Positions 12,558 through 23,900 of a stretch of 64,000 nucleotides of DNA are shown piece by piece. Within the stretch, counting starts at the first letter, position 1. Each line of letters opens with the position of its first letter. The notes beneath the pieces are model-generated. The model saw nothing but the letters and a program-made list of their open reading frames with translations. It was not told the DNA's origin and did not search any database. Made by a program: the position numbers and the translations under genes. The DNA is taken from the NCBI GenBank assembly GCA_002118135.1, contig BDIU01000090.1, positions 1 through 64,000 on the forward strand, written 5' to 3'. The stretch comes from Trebouxia sp. TZW2008. Its lineage: Eukaryota; Chlorophyta; Trebouxiophyceae; Trebouxiales; Trebouxiaceae.

Positions 12558-15436
12558 TTATCCTGAGCCAGGGCCGTTGCTGCCCCTGAGTTGCATTGTC
12601 ACAAGCTCGCTGGACAAGGTCTTCTTAAACATATCCATCTTATAGCGAAGCCTGTCACGCTCCTTGCGCAGCTGCAGCAGAACCTTGCTGTCAATGCTAT
12701 GGCAGACATGCATACTTGCTGATACAAACTTTATGAGCTTACTCAGCAGCTGCAATGACCCAGTCAGGTGCACATGCGTGGTTGCTAAATGTTCTGAGCA
12801 GTGTAACAAATGGTGGGAGCGCCTTGAAAGCTTTGCGCCACCAGTGCAGAGTGGATTGACAAACATTTATGGTGTGAGGTAAGTGGGCGCAGATGTAACA
12901 TGAACACCTTGACAGGATGGCTGCTGACTGTTGGGCAGTCAATTTCGTGCCTCAATGGTCAGTCATGGCTAAGGCAGGGCTTACTGTTGCATTGGAGCTT
13001 CTGGCTTGATGCAGTAAGGCAATGAGGTCGGCAGTCTCCTGGGCCAGCTCTGCACTGTCTGCTCCATTTGCAGCCAAGGTTCTCAGCTCATGCAGCTCAT
13101 CAGAGCTGATTGCCACCTCACCTCTTTGGGCCAACATGGCATCTGTATGACAGAACAGCTTTGCTAATTCTATGCGACAGTGAATGATGCCTTGCAGCAG
13201 CTGGCACAGATGGAAGTGATTATGGCATCAAGCACAGGCTGATGCGACACTGCGTCCCTGTCCAATACAGTATGCCATTGTGTGCATCATGAAGCAACAG
13301 CACAGGTACACCAATATCCAGTGAACGAATGCATGCAAGCAAGTGCAAAATGAAGAACATGCACTGCAAACATCTGATGGGCTGCTGTGGAGCAGCGCTT
13401 TGTAGATGTACATACAGCCAGATGTTTCCTGCTTTACATGCACCAGCTTTTGCTGAGCAAGACAATGCTATTTGTGTACACCACTGTCGGCGCATGTACC
13501 TATCTCAGAGGGTGACAGGTCTTGCGTGTGTCTAGCCTCGCTCTGTGCCTGGGCCAGTTGGCGAGGCAAGGCCTCTTGCAGCTCTTGCAGGCGCATCATG
13601 TCAGCAGCATGAGCTTCTTGCATGATCCTGGACTCATATGCATGCAATGCTTGCATGTCTGCTTGGACCTCATGGGCTGCCTGCTGTACTGCTCTGAGCT
13701 GTTTCTCGTGAGCTACCTGTAGTTCCTGAAGCTGGACGCTGTACCTTTCTTCCATGTGACTATTGTGTGGCTGCTGCTGAGGGCCCTGTCACACGTCAAA
13801 CAGACTGTCATGTGATGCAATTGGTTGGCTTGACAGTAGCATACAGCGGAAAGCTGCACCTGTGACTGATGGTGTGTCACTTGCCAGGATGGCTTGCAAA
13901 TGCATCTTGACTACAGCAGCAGCTTGCAGTCAACTGCCTAAATTGAATGGGACACATGCAGCATGCAAGGCTGTGCACATAGCAGAAATTTAGATAAGAC
14001 CGGTGCTGGTTTCCTGTCCATTGGTCACTGGCAATGGACAAAGCCCTGAGATACTTGGAGGTCAGGCATAGTTCACCTGACGCTCAGTGTGTCGGACTGC
14101 ATTGTCTAAGCAGGCTTGTGTGTCTTGCAGCTGGGCTGCTAGGGCGTCTCTGTTGACTGTGAGGTCCCTTAGGTCCAGCTGCTGGTTGCCGACTTGGACT
14201 GCCAAGGTGTCCCTCTCGGCTCTGAGAGTCCCCAGATCAGATGCCTGATTGGCGACTTGGGCTGCCAAGGCATCGCTCTCAACTCTGAGCTTCCTCAAAT
14301 CAGAAGCCTGATGATCCCTTTCAGCTTTGAGGCCTCTCAAGTCAGACTCTTGGTCTGCAGCTTGGAGCTGCATACAAGGAGAAACACATGCAGCTATTGC
14401 ATTTTGCAGCACACCAAGATCATAAGCTACATGTGTGCAGCAGGCTTGCTTGCAATGAATCACCACACTCTGCATTTCAGTGATAGACACTCTCAAATAC
14501 TTGCATGTTAGGCATTACGTATTGGCGTCAGCGTATTAGGTATTTCACAGTTTGCACTGCATCTCAGTGATCCACACTCTCACACAAACCATATTGCATA
14601 TCGCGTATTGGGTATTGAGGATTATGTATGATGATTCACTGCTTGATTGATATTACAGGTATATTACTAATCTCCCCAGCATTGACGTCACCTTGGCAGT
14701 CAAGAGCCAGATGCACAGGAAGCAGGAGGGTGATTACATGTGCCACGTTTGATGAAGGTTCGAGCTCTGAAGGGGCTACTGGCTAGACATACAGGCATGG
14801 CAGTATTGCTGCTTGAGCAAGTGCATAACGCTGTTTTTGGGCATTGTTCCCCTGTGGGCAACTACCTGCGTGCGTTTGATGCTCAAACTATGGCTCTGCT
14901 TCATGGTAGCTATCTCATCTTGGAGCATGGCAGCCTGATGACCTCCCTGCAAGGAATACCACCAAATTTTGCCACAGCAAGTTTGAATTCATAACAAGCA
15001 TGTTGCTGCATTTGGGCTTGAAGAAGGTAGGCTGACTGGCAAGTCAGGCTGCATACAGTTTGGTTTGGAAACTCAACTGAATGGCGAATGCTGTTACCTG
15101 CATTGCCTCCTGCAATCTCATGGTGAGTTTGGATACAGCTGAGCGTTGTGCTAACAGCTGATCTTGTAGGTCATGCATCTCGTTGAAGTGGTACTTCTTG
15201 ATTCCCTCAATCTCAGCATTGGCTAACATGCGCTCACGCTTGCCAACCTCTACCTGAACAATGGAGCTTTTTGGTGAGATTGCTGTAAGTCATGCCAGAG
15301 GAGTCTGGCAGGCACCTCAAGCGAAGGTCAAGCAGGTGCAACAACAATCTTGCACCTGTTGGTACATGTCAGCATGATCGGCCAATGCTCGTTCCAGCCT
15401 CAGTCTTAGAGCAAATACCGCCTCAGGCTCAGCCAT
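12558..15436 (-). CDS. Coiled-coil protein with 21-residue repeats, function unknown
   Basis: The start ATG is at 15436 (MAEPEAVFALRLRLERAL). The first exon ends after MYQQ and joins in phase 0 to VEVGKRERMLANAEIEGIKK (about 15110-15255). Further exons lie near 14065-14370, 13470-13755, 12955-13137 and 12558-12680; the last ends LRGSNGPGSG before TAA at 12558-12560. Nearly the whole product is predicted coiled coil. In the 14.07-14.35 kb exon a 21-residue unit (three heptads, core DLxxLRxExDxLAxQVxNQ) is repeated about four times. There is no signal peptide or transmembrane segment. This composition fits a centrosomal, basal-body, golgin-like or other scaffold protein, but I recognise no family. 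Middle exon borders are approximate. An intron near 14.5-14.7 kb carries a dispersed repeat. Confidence 0.68.
14461..14700. repeat. Dispersed intronic repeat, copy A
   Basis: An AT-richer segment containing repeated CAGTGATxxACACTCT and GTATTxGGTATTGAGGA motifs, ending in TGATGATTCACTGC. A related stretch with the same order of motifs lies at 31120-31310 in an intron of the ADCK2-like gene. Local sub-repeats (CATCTCAGTGAT / CATTTCAGTGAT) occur within the copy. It may be a SINE- or MITE-like element or a relic of one; no coding capacity is seen. Confidence 0.5.
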
Positions 15437-16488
15437 GGTTTGCTGAGGCATATTAGCCAAATCGGCCGGTCGTATTTACCGGCCGAAAGCTATGTTCTCG
15501 GCACAAGAGTCGGAGTCAGGACTGCAAGCAGCGTTGCGTTTGTGTCAGTGCAAACGTCTCGATTTGCAGCTATCACGCAGTATATCTCTGCGTGCCGCAA
15601 GGTCACTGCGGCTCGCGGGGTGAAAAGCTGCGCGGGAGCGCGTGCTGACGTACAAACGTCTTTGCCTGACCTGAAGGTGCTCCAGACGGGCATCGACAGG
15701 CGTCAAGCGATCATCTATTGGACCAATCCTGTCCTGGCGCGGTTTTGCCGCAAAAGTAGGATTCAAGCAGGAAAAGTCGCCAAGACAAACTCGCCTGATA
15801 GAACAGCTATACGCTGAGGCGATTGTGTTGCCAAGCTCAGCGGCCCAGCGATGCGCGACAATCTGTTTTGACTTCGCGCCCGCAGCGCTGAACCTCAAGC
15901 TAAAGACACCGAAGCTCGCTCAGCTGAAGATCAACAGGTCAGAGCATTTGATCAGCCCTATTCAAATCGAGGCATGTCAAGAAGAAGGATGGACAGCATG
16001 CATGAAGCAGGAAGTCAGTCATGCAGCTCGCCAGCAGCCATGTCAGCATATGACAAGAATTACAGGAGAGCTACAGTACGTACAGAAGTTCAAGCATAAT
16101 TTTGTATCAACAGAAGTGGCGTTTGGGTTGTAGTCTTGAAGCACTGCAATTACAATCTGGCTTGCTTGCCACTGACAATGTGTAGCTTGTCCAGACGACT
16201 GCATGGTAAGTCTGTCATGTGAAGTTGCCTCTTTGAACTCTGGATCTATGTCACAGCAACCATGCTGTAAAAAGGAGCAAGAATGCATGTAGCATGCGCA
16301 GACGCTTGGGTGAAGTCAAAATTCTTGTTGAAACACAAAGTTGATGTCTTTTGCATGGCAGCTGATGCACCCAGCTTGTATTTGGAGCGGCGTAGCAATC
16401 CATGCTGTGATACTCATCAAACTGTGAGCAAATTACGTCTACAGTCTACATGCACACTCTTCAAAGCGTAGATCAACACATGCCGCCA
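15437..16488. other. Intergenic region, likely promoter of the coiled-coil gene
   Basis: This separates the start of the coiled-coil gene from the stop of VPS36; both are on the minus strand. The part nearest the coiled-coil start (15437-15900) is more GC-rich and CpG-rich than its surroundings, as expected for a promoter and 5' UTR. It contains overlapping open frames on both strands with no recognisable domain. The distal part (about 15900-16488) should hold the VPS36 3' UTR. No conserved element was identified. Confidence 0.45.
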
Positions 16489-19400
16489 TCAAGCAGAGAC
16501 AGCAATGTCAGTAAAGAAGTTTTGGAAAAAGCGCAGTCCCTCAGGTCCGTCATCACGGCACAGCACGCCCCTGGTCTCAGCTGTAAGCAGATGCTCAGAG
16601 GCTATGGGCAGAGGCACTGTGAGAGCTGAGGCAACATCACTGGCTGTGACTGCAGGACCTAAGCCTTCATCAGAAGCCACAAGCTCGCCTATGCGAATGC
16701 ACACCTGCAACCAATCAACAGTCAGTTTCAAAAGCAGTTTGTGACATGTCTCTCATACCATACTCAGCCGAGCGCTACATCAACTACATGACTGATGCAA
16801 CTGCATAGGCCTGACATGCCACCCAGCAAGTATGTGTTGAATCGGTTCCCTTTGCCTGACCTGCTCAGTACTGTGGGACTGTGACTGCACCACAAGAGCT
16901 CCAGTGGTGAACTGCTTGAGCCTGAGGGGTACCCCAGCTTGAGGGAAGCAGGTGCAGGCCTGCAGTAGGTCGTCAGGGGACACCAGCTCACTGCCTCGAG
17001 CCCGATTGAAGAGGCAGTAGACGTCAGCCATGGCCATCATGCCACCCACCTTGTCCACCTGAGGCGCTAGGAACTGACCCAACTGCACGCAATGACAGCA
17101 ATATATGCGAACATCTTTTACAAACACTCTCCTGCAGAAGATCATCAGGGGACACCAGCTCAGTGCCTCTTGCTAGATTGAAGAGGCAGTGGACATCAGC
17201 CATGGCCATCATGCCCCCCATCTTGTCCACCTGAGGCGCTGGGAATTGCCCCAACTGCATGTCAAAAAAAGGGACAATTAACATGATTGGCATCACAATG
17301 AGACCCTATGTAGGAAGAGTCAGCCCAATGTGAGCAAAACATTTGATGTTTGGGTGTTGTACATGCCAAGTGAGGCATTCAACTGAGCCTGTACAGATCA
17401 CTCTGGACTCCACTGAGTCATTGACATACTACCCTGCTTGTGTCAGGGAGCAGCTGCTGCAATTGATAATGCAATTAAAGCGCTGCCATTTGCATAATTT
17501 CTTGAATGCATTCATACCTGCTTTGACAGCTCTATATGTTCAGCAAAGCCCAATTGGCCTTGACAAAATGCTGCAATCCACCTTGCTGCGGCCAAAAGGT
17601 ATCTAAGCAATCGTTTGTAGCACCATAACCACGCACACACCTGCTTTGACAGCTCTATGTGATAGCGAGCTCCTGTCTCGGCCTTAGTGACAGGACTGGC
17701 AATGCCCAGGTTGATCAGCTCCGCCTGCATCTCAGTGTCCATCCAGTGCTGTGCGTCAGGATCTGCCTGTTCATCTCCCTGCTGAGCAGCCTTCTTCTGA
17801 GCAGCCATGGTGGCACGAAACCTTTCTGCCAGGTCCACCATGTCTGCTGCCTTGGCCATCAAGCCGCTCAAGTCCTTGAAGGCCTGCTCCAATGACCTGC
17901 AGGATGATAGTAAATGCTGGCTGGCACTCAATTGTAGATGGCTGCAAGAAACACCAGGCAAAATTGAGGTCCACATGCAAAGACTACAGGAGCTTGCATG
18001 CTGCCTTGTCCATCAACCACTCCAGTCCTTTTATGCCTGCTCTAGTGACCTGCAGCGGCAGAACAAGTAGAAGTAGCTGGAACATGCTTGGGGACATGCA
18101 CTATGAGTGTGAGATAACATCAAGCTCTTGCCATATAATTGTAACAACAGATTGAGGCAACTGTTGTGATCAGAGCAGAAACACAGCACCGCATTGCGAC
18201 TGGCTAAGCAGGGGTCTTACTCATCATTTCTAGCAGCAAGCTGCTCCTCCCGCCGCAGAATGCCTGCAACACCCACCCCTTGCATCCTAACGCCGGCAGG
18301 TTGAGGTGGTGCATGCCCACTGGCAGCACCAGGCTCATCCTCATGCTCACTCAGCCAGTGCACAGCCTGCTCAGGACCTGGGCATGAAATGCATGCTTGT
18401 TCAGTATTGCTTGGGAGCTGTGCTGCTTGCATAGATGCAACCAGGCAAGGTGCCTTGGCTCAGTGCTTGCAAAGTGCGTTGCCTGCACAGAGGCAACAAG
18501 GTCAATACCTTTGCATAGTGCTGAATGCTGTGCTGCTTGCATATGCAATCAGGCAAGGTGCCTTTGCTTAGTGCCTGTAAGTGGGGCTGCTGGCATACAG
18601 GCAACTAGGCAACCAGGCCTGGCAGATTCTTGCCCAGCACAAAAGGACTGAGGCCACATGCATCCATCACTTGCGCCGCCGCTGGCACTTCAGGTCACAA
18701 CAAGTAATGATATCTGCAGGCAATGTCAAGTTTGGGAACGAGTCGTAAGCAAGCTTGCCCCACTGGACTTGCGATGGGTTGGAGTTTAGCACAGTTGAAT
18801 GCCCAACCTGTGTTGCCTGTCTCAAGGGCAGCCTTCTCAGCTCTCTGCTTTGAGAAGCCCATGGCGACCAGCATATCCACCAGCTGACTGTCAACCAGGG
18901 CATCATCAACAGCAGCACTGCTGTTGAGCCCTGCTTGTGACAAGGCTGATGCTGCTGGCTTGTCACTTGTGTGTGAGCAACCAGAGGTCTCTGCTGGTTG
19001 TGATCTTTCCCAGGCTTTCTGACTCAGGGCTGAGCGGATGGCGTCAACAAAGGGGTCCATGTGAGGGGCAACAAGCTTCAGTTGCTCAAGCCTCACTGAG
19101 TCAGCCTTTTCTGCATGCCACAGCAACTTCGCTTCACGCTTCTGCTGGTTGATTGGAGCGTGAGGTTTGGGACATGTTCAGAATAGTTTTCACACCACAT
19201 TGCATTGCCGCTGGCTTGCAGGCGCAGATGGGCACAGAGCATGTCCAATGTAGCGGCACACCAGATGTGATGTGCAGCGTCAGATTTGTCAGGTCTAGGA
19301 GGGAAACGCACACTACCTAGCACTTCTGCCAGGTTGTGCAACAATCCTTACATGTATAACAAGCCTATGAGCTTTTGAGGTGAAATCCCTTGACAGCAAG

Positions 19401-20032
19401 CAGTTGGCAAAAGCTAACTCTGCACTATGCACATGGATAGAGCTGATCCTCTCATTCAACGAAGCATGAACTACATTGTTGATGTGCGTGATTGCATCAA
19501 GGCCTGAAAGCATGTATGTGGTGCATACCTGTTGCAGGCTGACCATGCTCATCTACACAGACCATCACTCTGATCTTGGGCGAACGAAACATCATGGACG
19601 CTTTCAGCTGGACCTCTTGAACAGCACTCAGCGGCAACTGGCATGAGGCTCCTCTGTTGGGAGCCGCTGCTGTGTCCAGCCATAACAGTCGGTGGGTTGT
19701 GACGGTTGCTCGACCTACCTGCCAAGATACACGAGCTGAATAGAGTGTTGCTAGAGACAGTCAAGTGGTTGCTAGCATGCAGTCTGTCAGGAAACACACT
19801 TTATGCTCCTTGAGAACCTCTCCGGGTTCGGGCCACAGACGACCCGAAGTTTCGAAATCTATTTGAGCCTGTGTGCGCGCAAACGTCCTCAGCAGGCCCT
19901 CGCGTTCGTATCAGATCAAATACTTGTACTGCAGAGAGTAAACCTGACCTGTTCAAGATCGGCTTGTTGTGCTTCTTCTGGTGCTAGCACCGGTCGGCCG
20001 ACCGCGTTGACCGACAATCGCTCTAACAGCAT
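16489..20032 (-). CDS. VPS36: ESCRT-II subunit VPS36 with an inserted UBA domain
   Basis: VPS36 binds ubiquitinated cargo and membrane lipid on endosomes and forms ESCRT-II with VPS22 and VPS25. Exons checked for phase: 19949-20032 (start ATG at 20032), 19529-19718 (GLUE strand core ATVTTHRLLWLD), one beginning at 19325 (VLGSVRFPPRPD; 3' end unresolved), 18808-19141 (end of GLUE, then UBA first part), 18221-18377 (UBA second part, then the GVGVAGILRREEQ linker), 17641-17896 (FKDLSGLMAKAADMVDLAER, then LGIASPVTK), 16861-17082 (CLFNRARGSELVSPDDLLQA), 16489-16704 (GVLCRDDGPEGLRFFQNFF). The winged-helix C-terminus matches the family end to end. The UBA (LVDMLVAMGFSKQRAEKAAL + GPEQAVHWLSEHEDEP) crosses a phase-1 intron in frame, so it belongs to the same protein. 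The gene also carries exon shards and a duplicated exon. Confidence 0.9.
17132..17254 (-). repeat. Tandem copy of a VPS36 exon start
   Basis: This stretch duplicates the 5' part of the functional exon at 16861-17082. It keeps the acceptor AG and an open reading frame with a few changes (VDKMGGMMAMADVHCLFNLA against VDKVGGMMAMADVYCLFNRA). The copy breaks off right after the LVSPDDLLQ codons, where the true exon continues with ACTCFPQAG. No good donor lies at that point, so it is probably a non-coding shard, although splicing into it is conceivable. Confidence 0.8.
17518..17545 (-). repeat. Copy of a VPS36 exon end (HIELSKQ codons)
   Basis: A short shard repeats the 3' end of the exon that finishes at 17641, including the HIELSKQ codons and the start of the intron. 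It lies about 120 bp further into that intron. Confidence 0.6.
18001..18060 (-). repeat. Copy of a VPS36 exon start
   Basis: This matches the first part of the 17641-17896 exon and its acceptor (the region around 17850-17905 encoding SLEQAFKDLSGLMAKAA), about 150 bp upstream of it in the same intron. The reading frame has decayed. Confidence 0.6.
18419..18615. repeat. Tandem repeat in a VPS36 intron
   Basis: Three to four degenerate units of about 55-65 bp share the motif GCTGTGCTGCTTGCATAxxTGC...GGCAAGGTGCCTTxGCT. They sit in the phase-1 intron that splits the UBA domain. Confidence 0.65.
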
Positions 20033-20913
20033 GCCCGCGAGGGCGCTGGTGGTGTAAAGGAGCCTGTGATCAGCCTGGAGTATTGCAATGTACAGCTGAA
20101 ACGGCAGGCACAAACGCTGTGCACTTTTGCGTTGTACTCAGGCCTCAGAACTTGCAAACGTGAAGCATGTTGCGAACGTAGCGCTGCCTGTGCGCTGCAG
20201 TGTTGAGGAAGCAGCTCGGGGCCACCCGCTCCGAAACCAAGCTTTTGGGAGATTTTGTCTCCATGATGCACACCATGAACGCAGGACAGCATCGGCTTTT
20301 TGGCTTCGACTTCATCCCATGACGAGGCTCTTGATGGTATGGAACAGGCTTTGCCTAACAGTGCTTTTTGATGTCCAGAAGCATGCAACTGGTCCACCAA
20401 AGCATGTACAAGCTCACTCAATGACATGTATACACTTGGACATAAACAAGATTACAAGTAAAGCACTCAAAATCAAACAGCAGCTTCAAGCATATACGAA
20501 TACGTTGTGGCGCGAAGTATACAAACTTCTTCAGTTCATGATTAGATGCACGCCATATGTGTGGCGCAGACAACAGCACTGATCACATCCACTGCAATGC
20601 AAAAGATGCTGCCCAAACTGTATGAAAAGGAAAATGTACACCATTAGGCATCAAAAGGGATTAGGCATCCCAGGAGCCTCTGTCAATAGAGGCAGCCCAG
20701 AATCTTCAAGCACCAACAACAAGCACCGGCAGCATTGCTGACCAATTGTATAAATAAAGAAATAAAACCCAACTGCAAGACCGGACAAGTCTCATAGCAT
20801 GTACAGAATGAAATCAATGAAATGTACTGCACAGCAACTGATCTACCTGCTTTGGAGGAGGCACATCACCTTGTATCAGCTACTAGATCTTGGTGCTGAA
20901 GAAGCTGTGAGAT
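20033..20913. other. Intergenic region between VPS36 and carotenoid oxygenase
   Basis: It must contain the VPS36 promoter and 5' UTR (right of 20032) and the 3' UTR of the carotenoid oxygenase, both on the minus strand. A 151-codon open frame on the + strand (20127-20582) has no recognisable domain and no splice-consistent extension. I see no other structure. Confidence 0.45.
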
Positions 20914-23900
20914 TTATGCAGGCACAAAGCTGGCATGAAACCCAAATGGTATGCCATAAGGCAGATGCGCTCTGCCAAGCTCCTCAAACGATTGAGCATC
21001 AAGACACAACAGAAAAGATTTGCCATCAGCGCCCATCACAATGGTCATGACAACACCGTCATCTTCTGATTTGGCATCTGGATGTGGCACCATCAGGGGT
21101 TCCACAGGAATGCAACCTGGCTCAAACCACTGCTTTGTGGTACCCTGTTGCATGTCAAATTTGGACAATGCATTCCCACAATGTGTTGGTAGCTTAGCAG
21201 ACACTGCATACCCATATCTGTATTCCTTGCCCTGCAGCATGAATTCCGCAGTCTCCGCCAATCTTATTGAGCCCGTAAGTTGCAAGATGTGTGCGTGCTG
21301 CAGCAGTTTCACGTAAGCATTGCACTATATACAAGCTGACAGTGCAATTGCTTCAATACAACTGTGCTTTTCTTCCTTGCCAGCAACAAGCAGACATATC
21401 TTGGAGCAATACATTGGATGGCCTGCACAGGACGACAAGAAAGGTGCATAGGCAAGGCAAATATACCATGTCTCAGAAACATTGCATGCCCCTGTTGCTG
21501 TGATTACATCCCCAGCATTGAAAATTTGAGCAGGCTGCATGACACTTGTGCAGCTGATCAACAAGCATAGCCGCTTGATGCTTGCAAAGCACGTCAAGAA
21601 CTCAGTAAGCACTTTTAGGCGTGGGTATCAAGTTACCTTGTAATGGGGGTTCATGCGGGGCAGCTCAAAGTATGTATATTCTGAGTCATCTTTCATGAGT
21701 TTCTTGATGGTGACCTCTCCTTGTCCAGTCAGCGGTAGCGTCATTCGCCTGTGAGACACATCACTGGTTTTAGACTTACACAGTCAACTTTGAGCAGCCA
21801 ATAAGACCATCAATTACATGCTTGCTTGTGAGGGTCCCTGACCCAGCCAGGTGCATACAGAAGCAGGCTCTGAACAGGCTGCCAGCTGCAATTTTACAAT
21901 ACTTAGACAAGCTGCATTGACAATCATTATAGGTCTTTTGACAAACTTTGCAGCCTCAAATTGCCAGCCAAGAAATGCCTGATAATGAAATCTGCCAATC
22001 ACAGCATGACTGCAGTAAGCTGCATGAACAGCACTTCGCAATACAGCTGTGGACTGCATGCAGGCAGATTTCAGCTCCTGTTACATCTGTTATAACTGGA
22101 TCAATACAGAGACAACACTATGTCCCACTTACGAGAGTGGCGCTGCCTTGACTTGGTTCTTCATTTCCCTCATGTTGGACAAGTAGTAATCATTGAGCAC
22201 ATCAGGCTGTTCAAAGTTGCCAAAGTCAATTTCAATGCTGCTGCCATCCTTTGTCTCATAGGCGTTGACGTAGTGAAATGTGAAGTAAGAAGGAGCCTTG
22301 ATGTGGCGAATCTTGGTTGCGTCTCCATCCAATGGCACCACGTGTAAGAGGGACCCATCCTCAGGCTTCCAGTTAAATTGAACGTATGGAGCTGAATTTA
22401 GGGTCAGGGCAGCCTGCAGGCAGTGCAAACAGACATGGAAAATAGTGCTACTTGGTGCATAGACTGCTGAGCCACGTCTCCATCCAGCGGCACCACATGT
22501 AAGATGGAGCCATCCTCAGGCTTCCAATTGAATTGAACGTATGAAGCTGAGTTCAAGCTTAAGTCAGCCTGCAGGCAGTGTGAGCACATGTTGGCAAAAG
22601 CGCAATTGGATGCACAAAGGAATGGCCAACATACAATGTGTCAGTGTCTAGTTCACTAAAGGACCCGTCGCGCAAGGCAGCCTGTAAGCTGTCCAAGCAG
22701 GAGTATAATAGGCAGCATGCAAGTGCTGTTGAGGATCAGTTTGCGTGTGCTGGGCTTGGGATCCATGGCTGCCAACAATGCATGCCAGGCTTACGCAGAC
22801 GACATGACTGGGGAAGAGGGCAACTGTGTTCAGCAAAGGTCTGTGAGGTGCCATTGCCACTGGTAAGGAGGAGTTTGGGTGTTGACCATTGCATGATTGG
22901 CAGTCACAATGAGAGCATGACTGTATGCTTGCCATAGTCAATGCTGTCACCACAGAGGCATTGGCCTTGACTGCTGCTGCTGCCAAGATACTCTCTATCA
23001 GAGTAGGGTTCAAGCGACACTATGAATACAGCAGCAAACTGCTCACCCCGACGCTGAAAACACAAGGCGTCTCTGGCACAATGACATAGTTTTCAGTGAC
23101 TGGGAAGTCATGAATCCAGGAGGGTGCAGGAAAGTGGCTCAGCCCAATCTTGGCAATCTCTTCTCTGTGATGGCCTTCTGGTCGCTGCTTTACCACATGA
23201 TAGCCATCACCTGCATATGCGACCAGTGTTCAACAATGGAGAAGCTGGATCCATATGGTACACAGCAGATTGCTGCTGTGCGCAAGCAATCTCTTCTCTG
23301 TGATATCCCTCTGGGTGCTGTTTTACCACATGGTAATCATTGCCTGCATACATGGCCGATGCTCAGCCATAGAAATGAATGTACTGGTGAGATCTCACAG
23401 ACAATACAGACGTGTGATGCCACATCTCCATCGTCATCCACAGTCCACAACAAAGCAGTGATGTACACTCCTCACGGCAGCTTAATGCTGTGCACCCTGC
23501 CTGGCTCTGAACTTAGTTCAGGATGTTGTTGTCAACTTTGCAGTCTTCTAATTTCCAAGATTGTGCTGCAGCTGATCATTGCCTTGAATACACCTTGTTC
23601 ACAGATAACTGATGTTGCCTTTGATCTCTGGTTGCGACAGCACAGCGCCAATTCATAGTCTGCTTCCACTTGGAGCTTATAAGCTACAACTGTCAAAATG
23701 GAGCTGCTAAACTTGAGCTGCCATAAGCGTGAGACGCGCCCTGGCAAGGATGCAGTGAACAGTCAGGTGCATGTCTTCTGAAGACTCACCAAATCCAACT
23801 ACAATGTTGACAGTCTGCCCATCAGACAAGAGCTTGGGATGTGCTGTGTTGAGGTCACCATTGACGCTGTCACTGTACTCTTCTTGATACTTTGTTGCCA

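Noticed and set aside
15440..15898. Overlapping open frames of 117-125 codons on both strands (15440-15817 + and 15545-15898 -)
   Set aside because: Both lie in a GC-richer stretch beside the coiled-coil gene start, overlap each other, lack recognisable motifs and have no splice-consistent extension. Best read as promoter sequence.
20127..20582. 151-codon open frame on the + strand
   Set aside because: No domain, low-complexity composition typical of non-coding DNA here, and it overlaps the VPS36 upstream region on the other strand.
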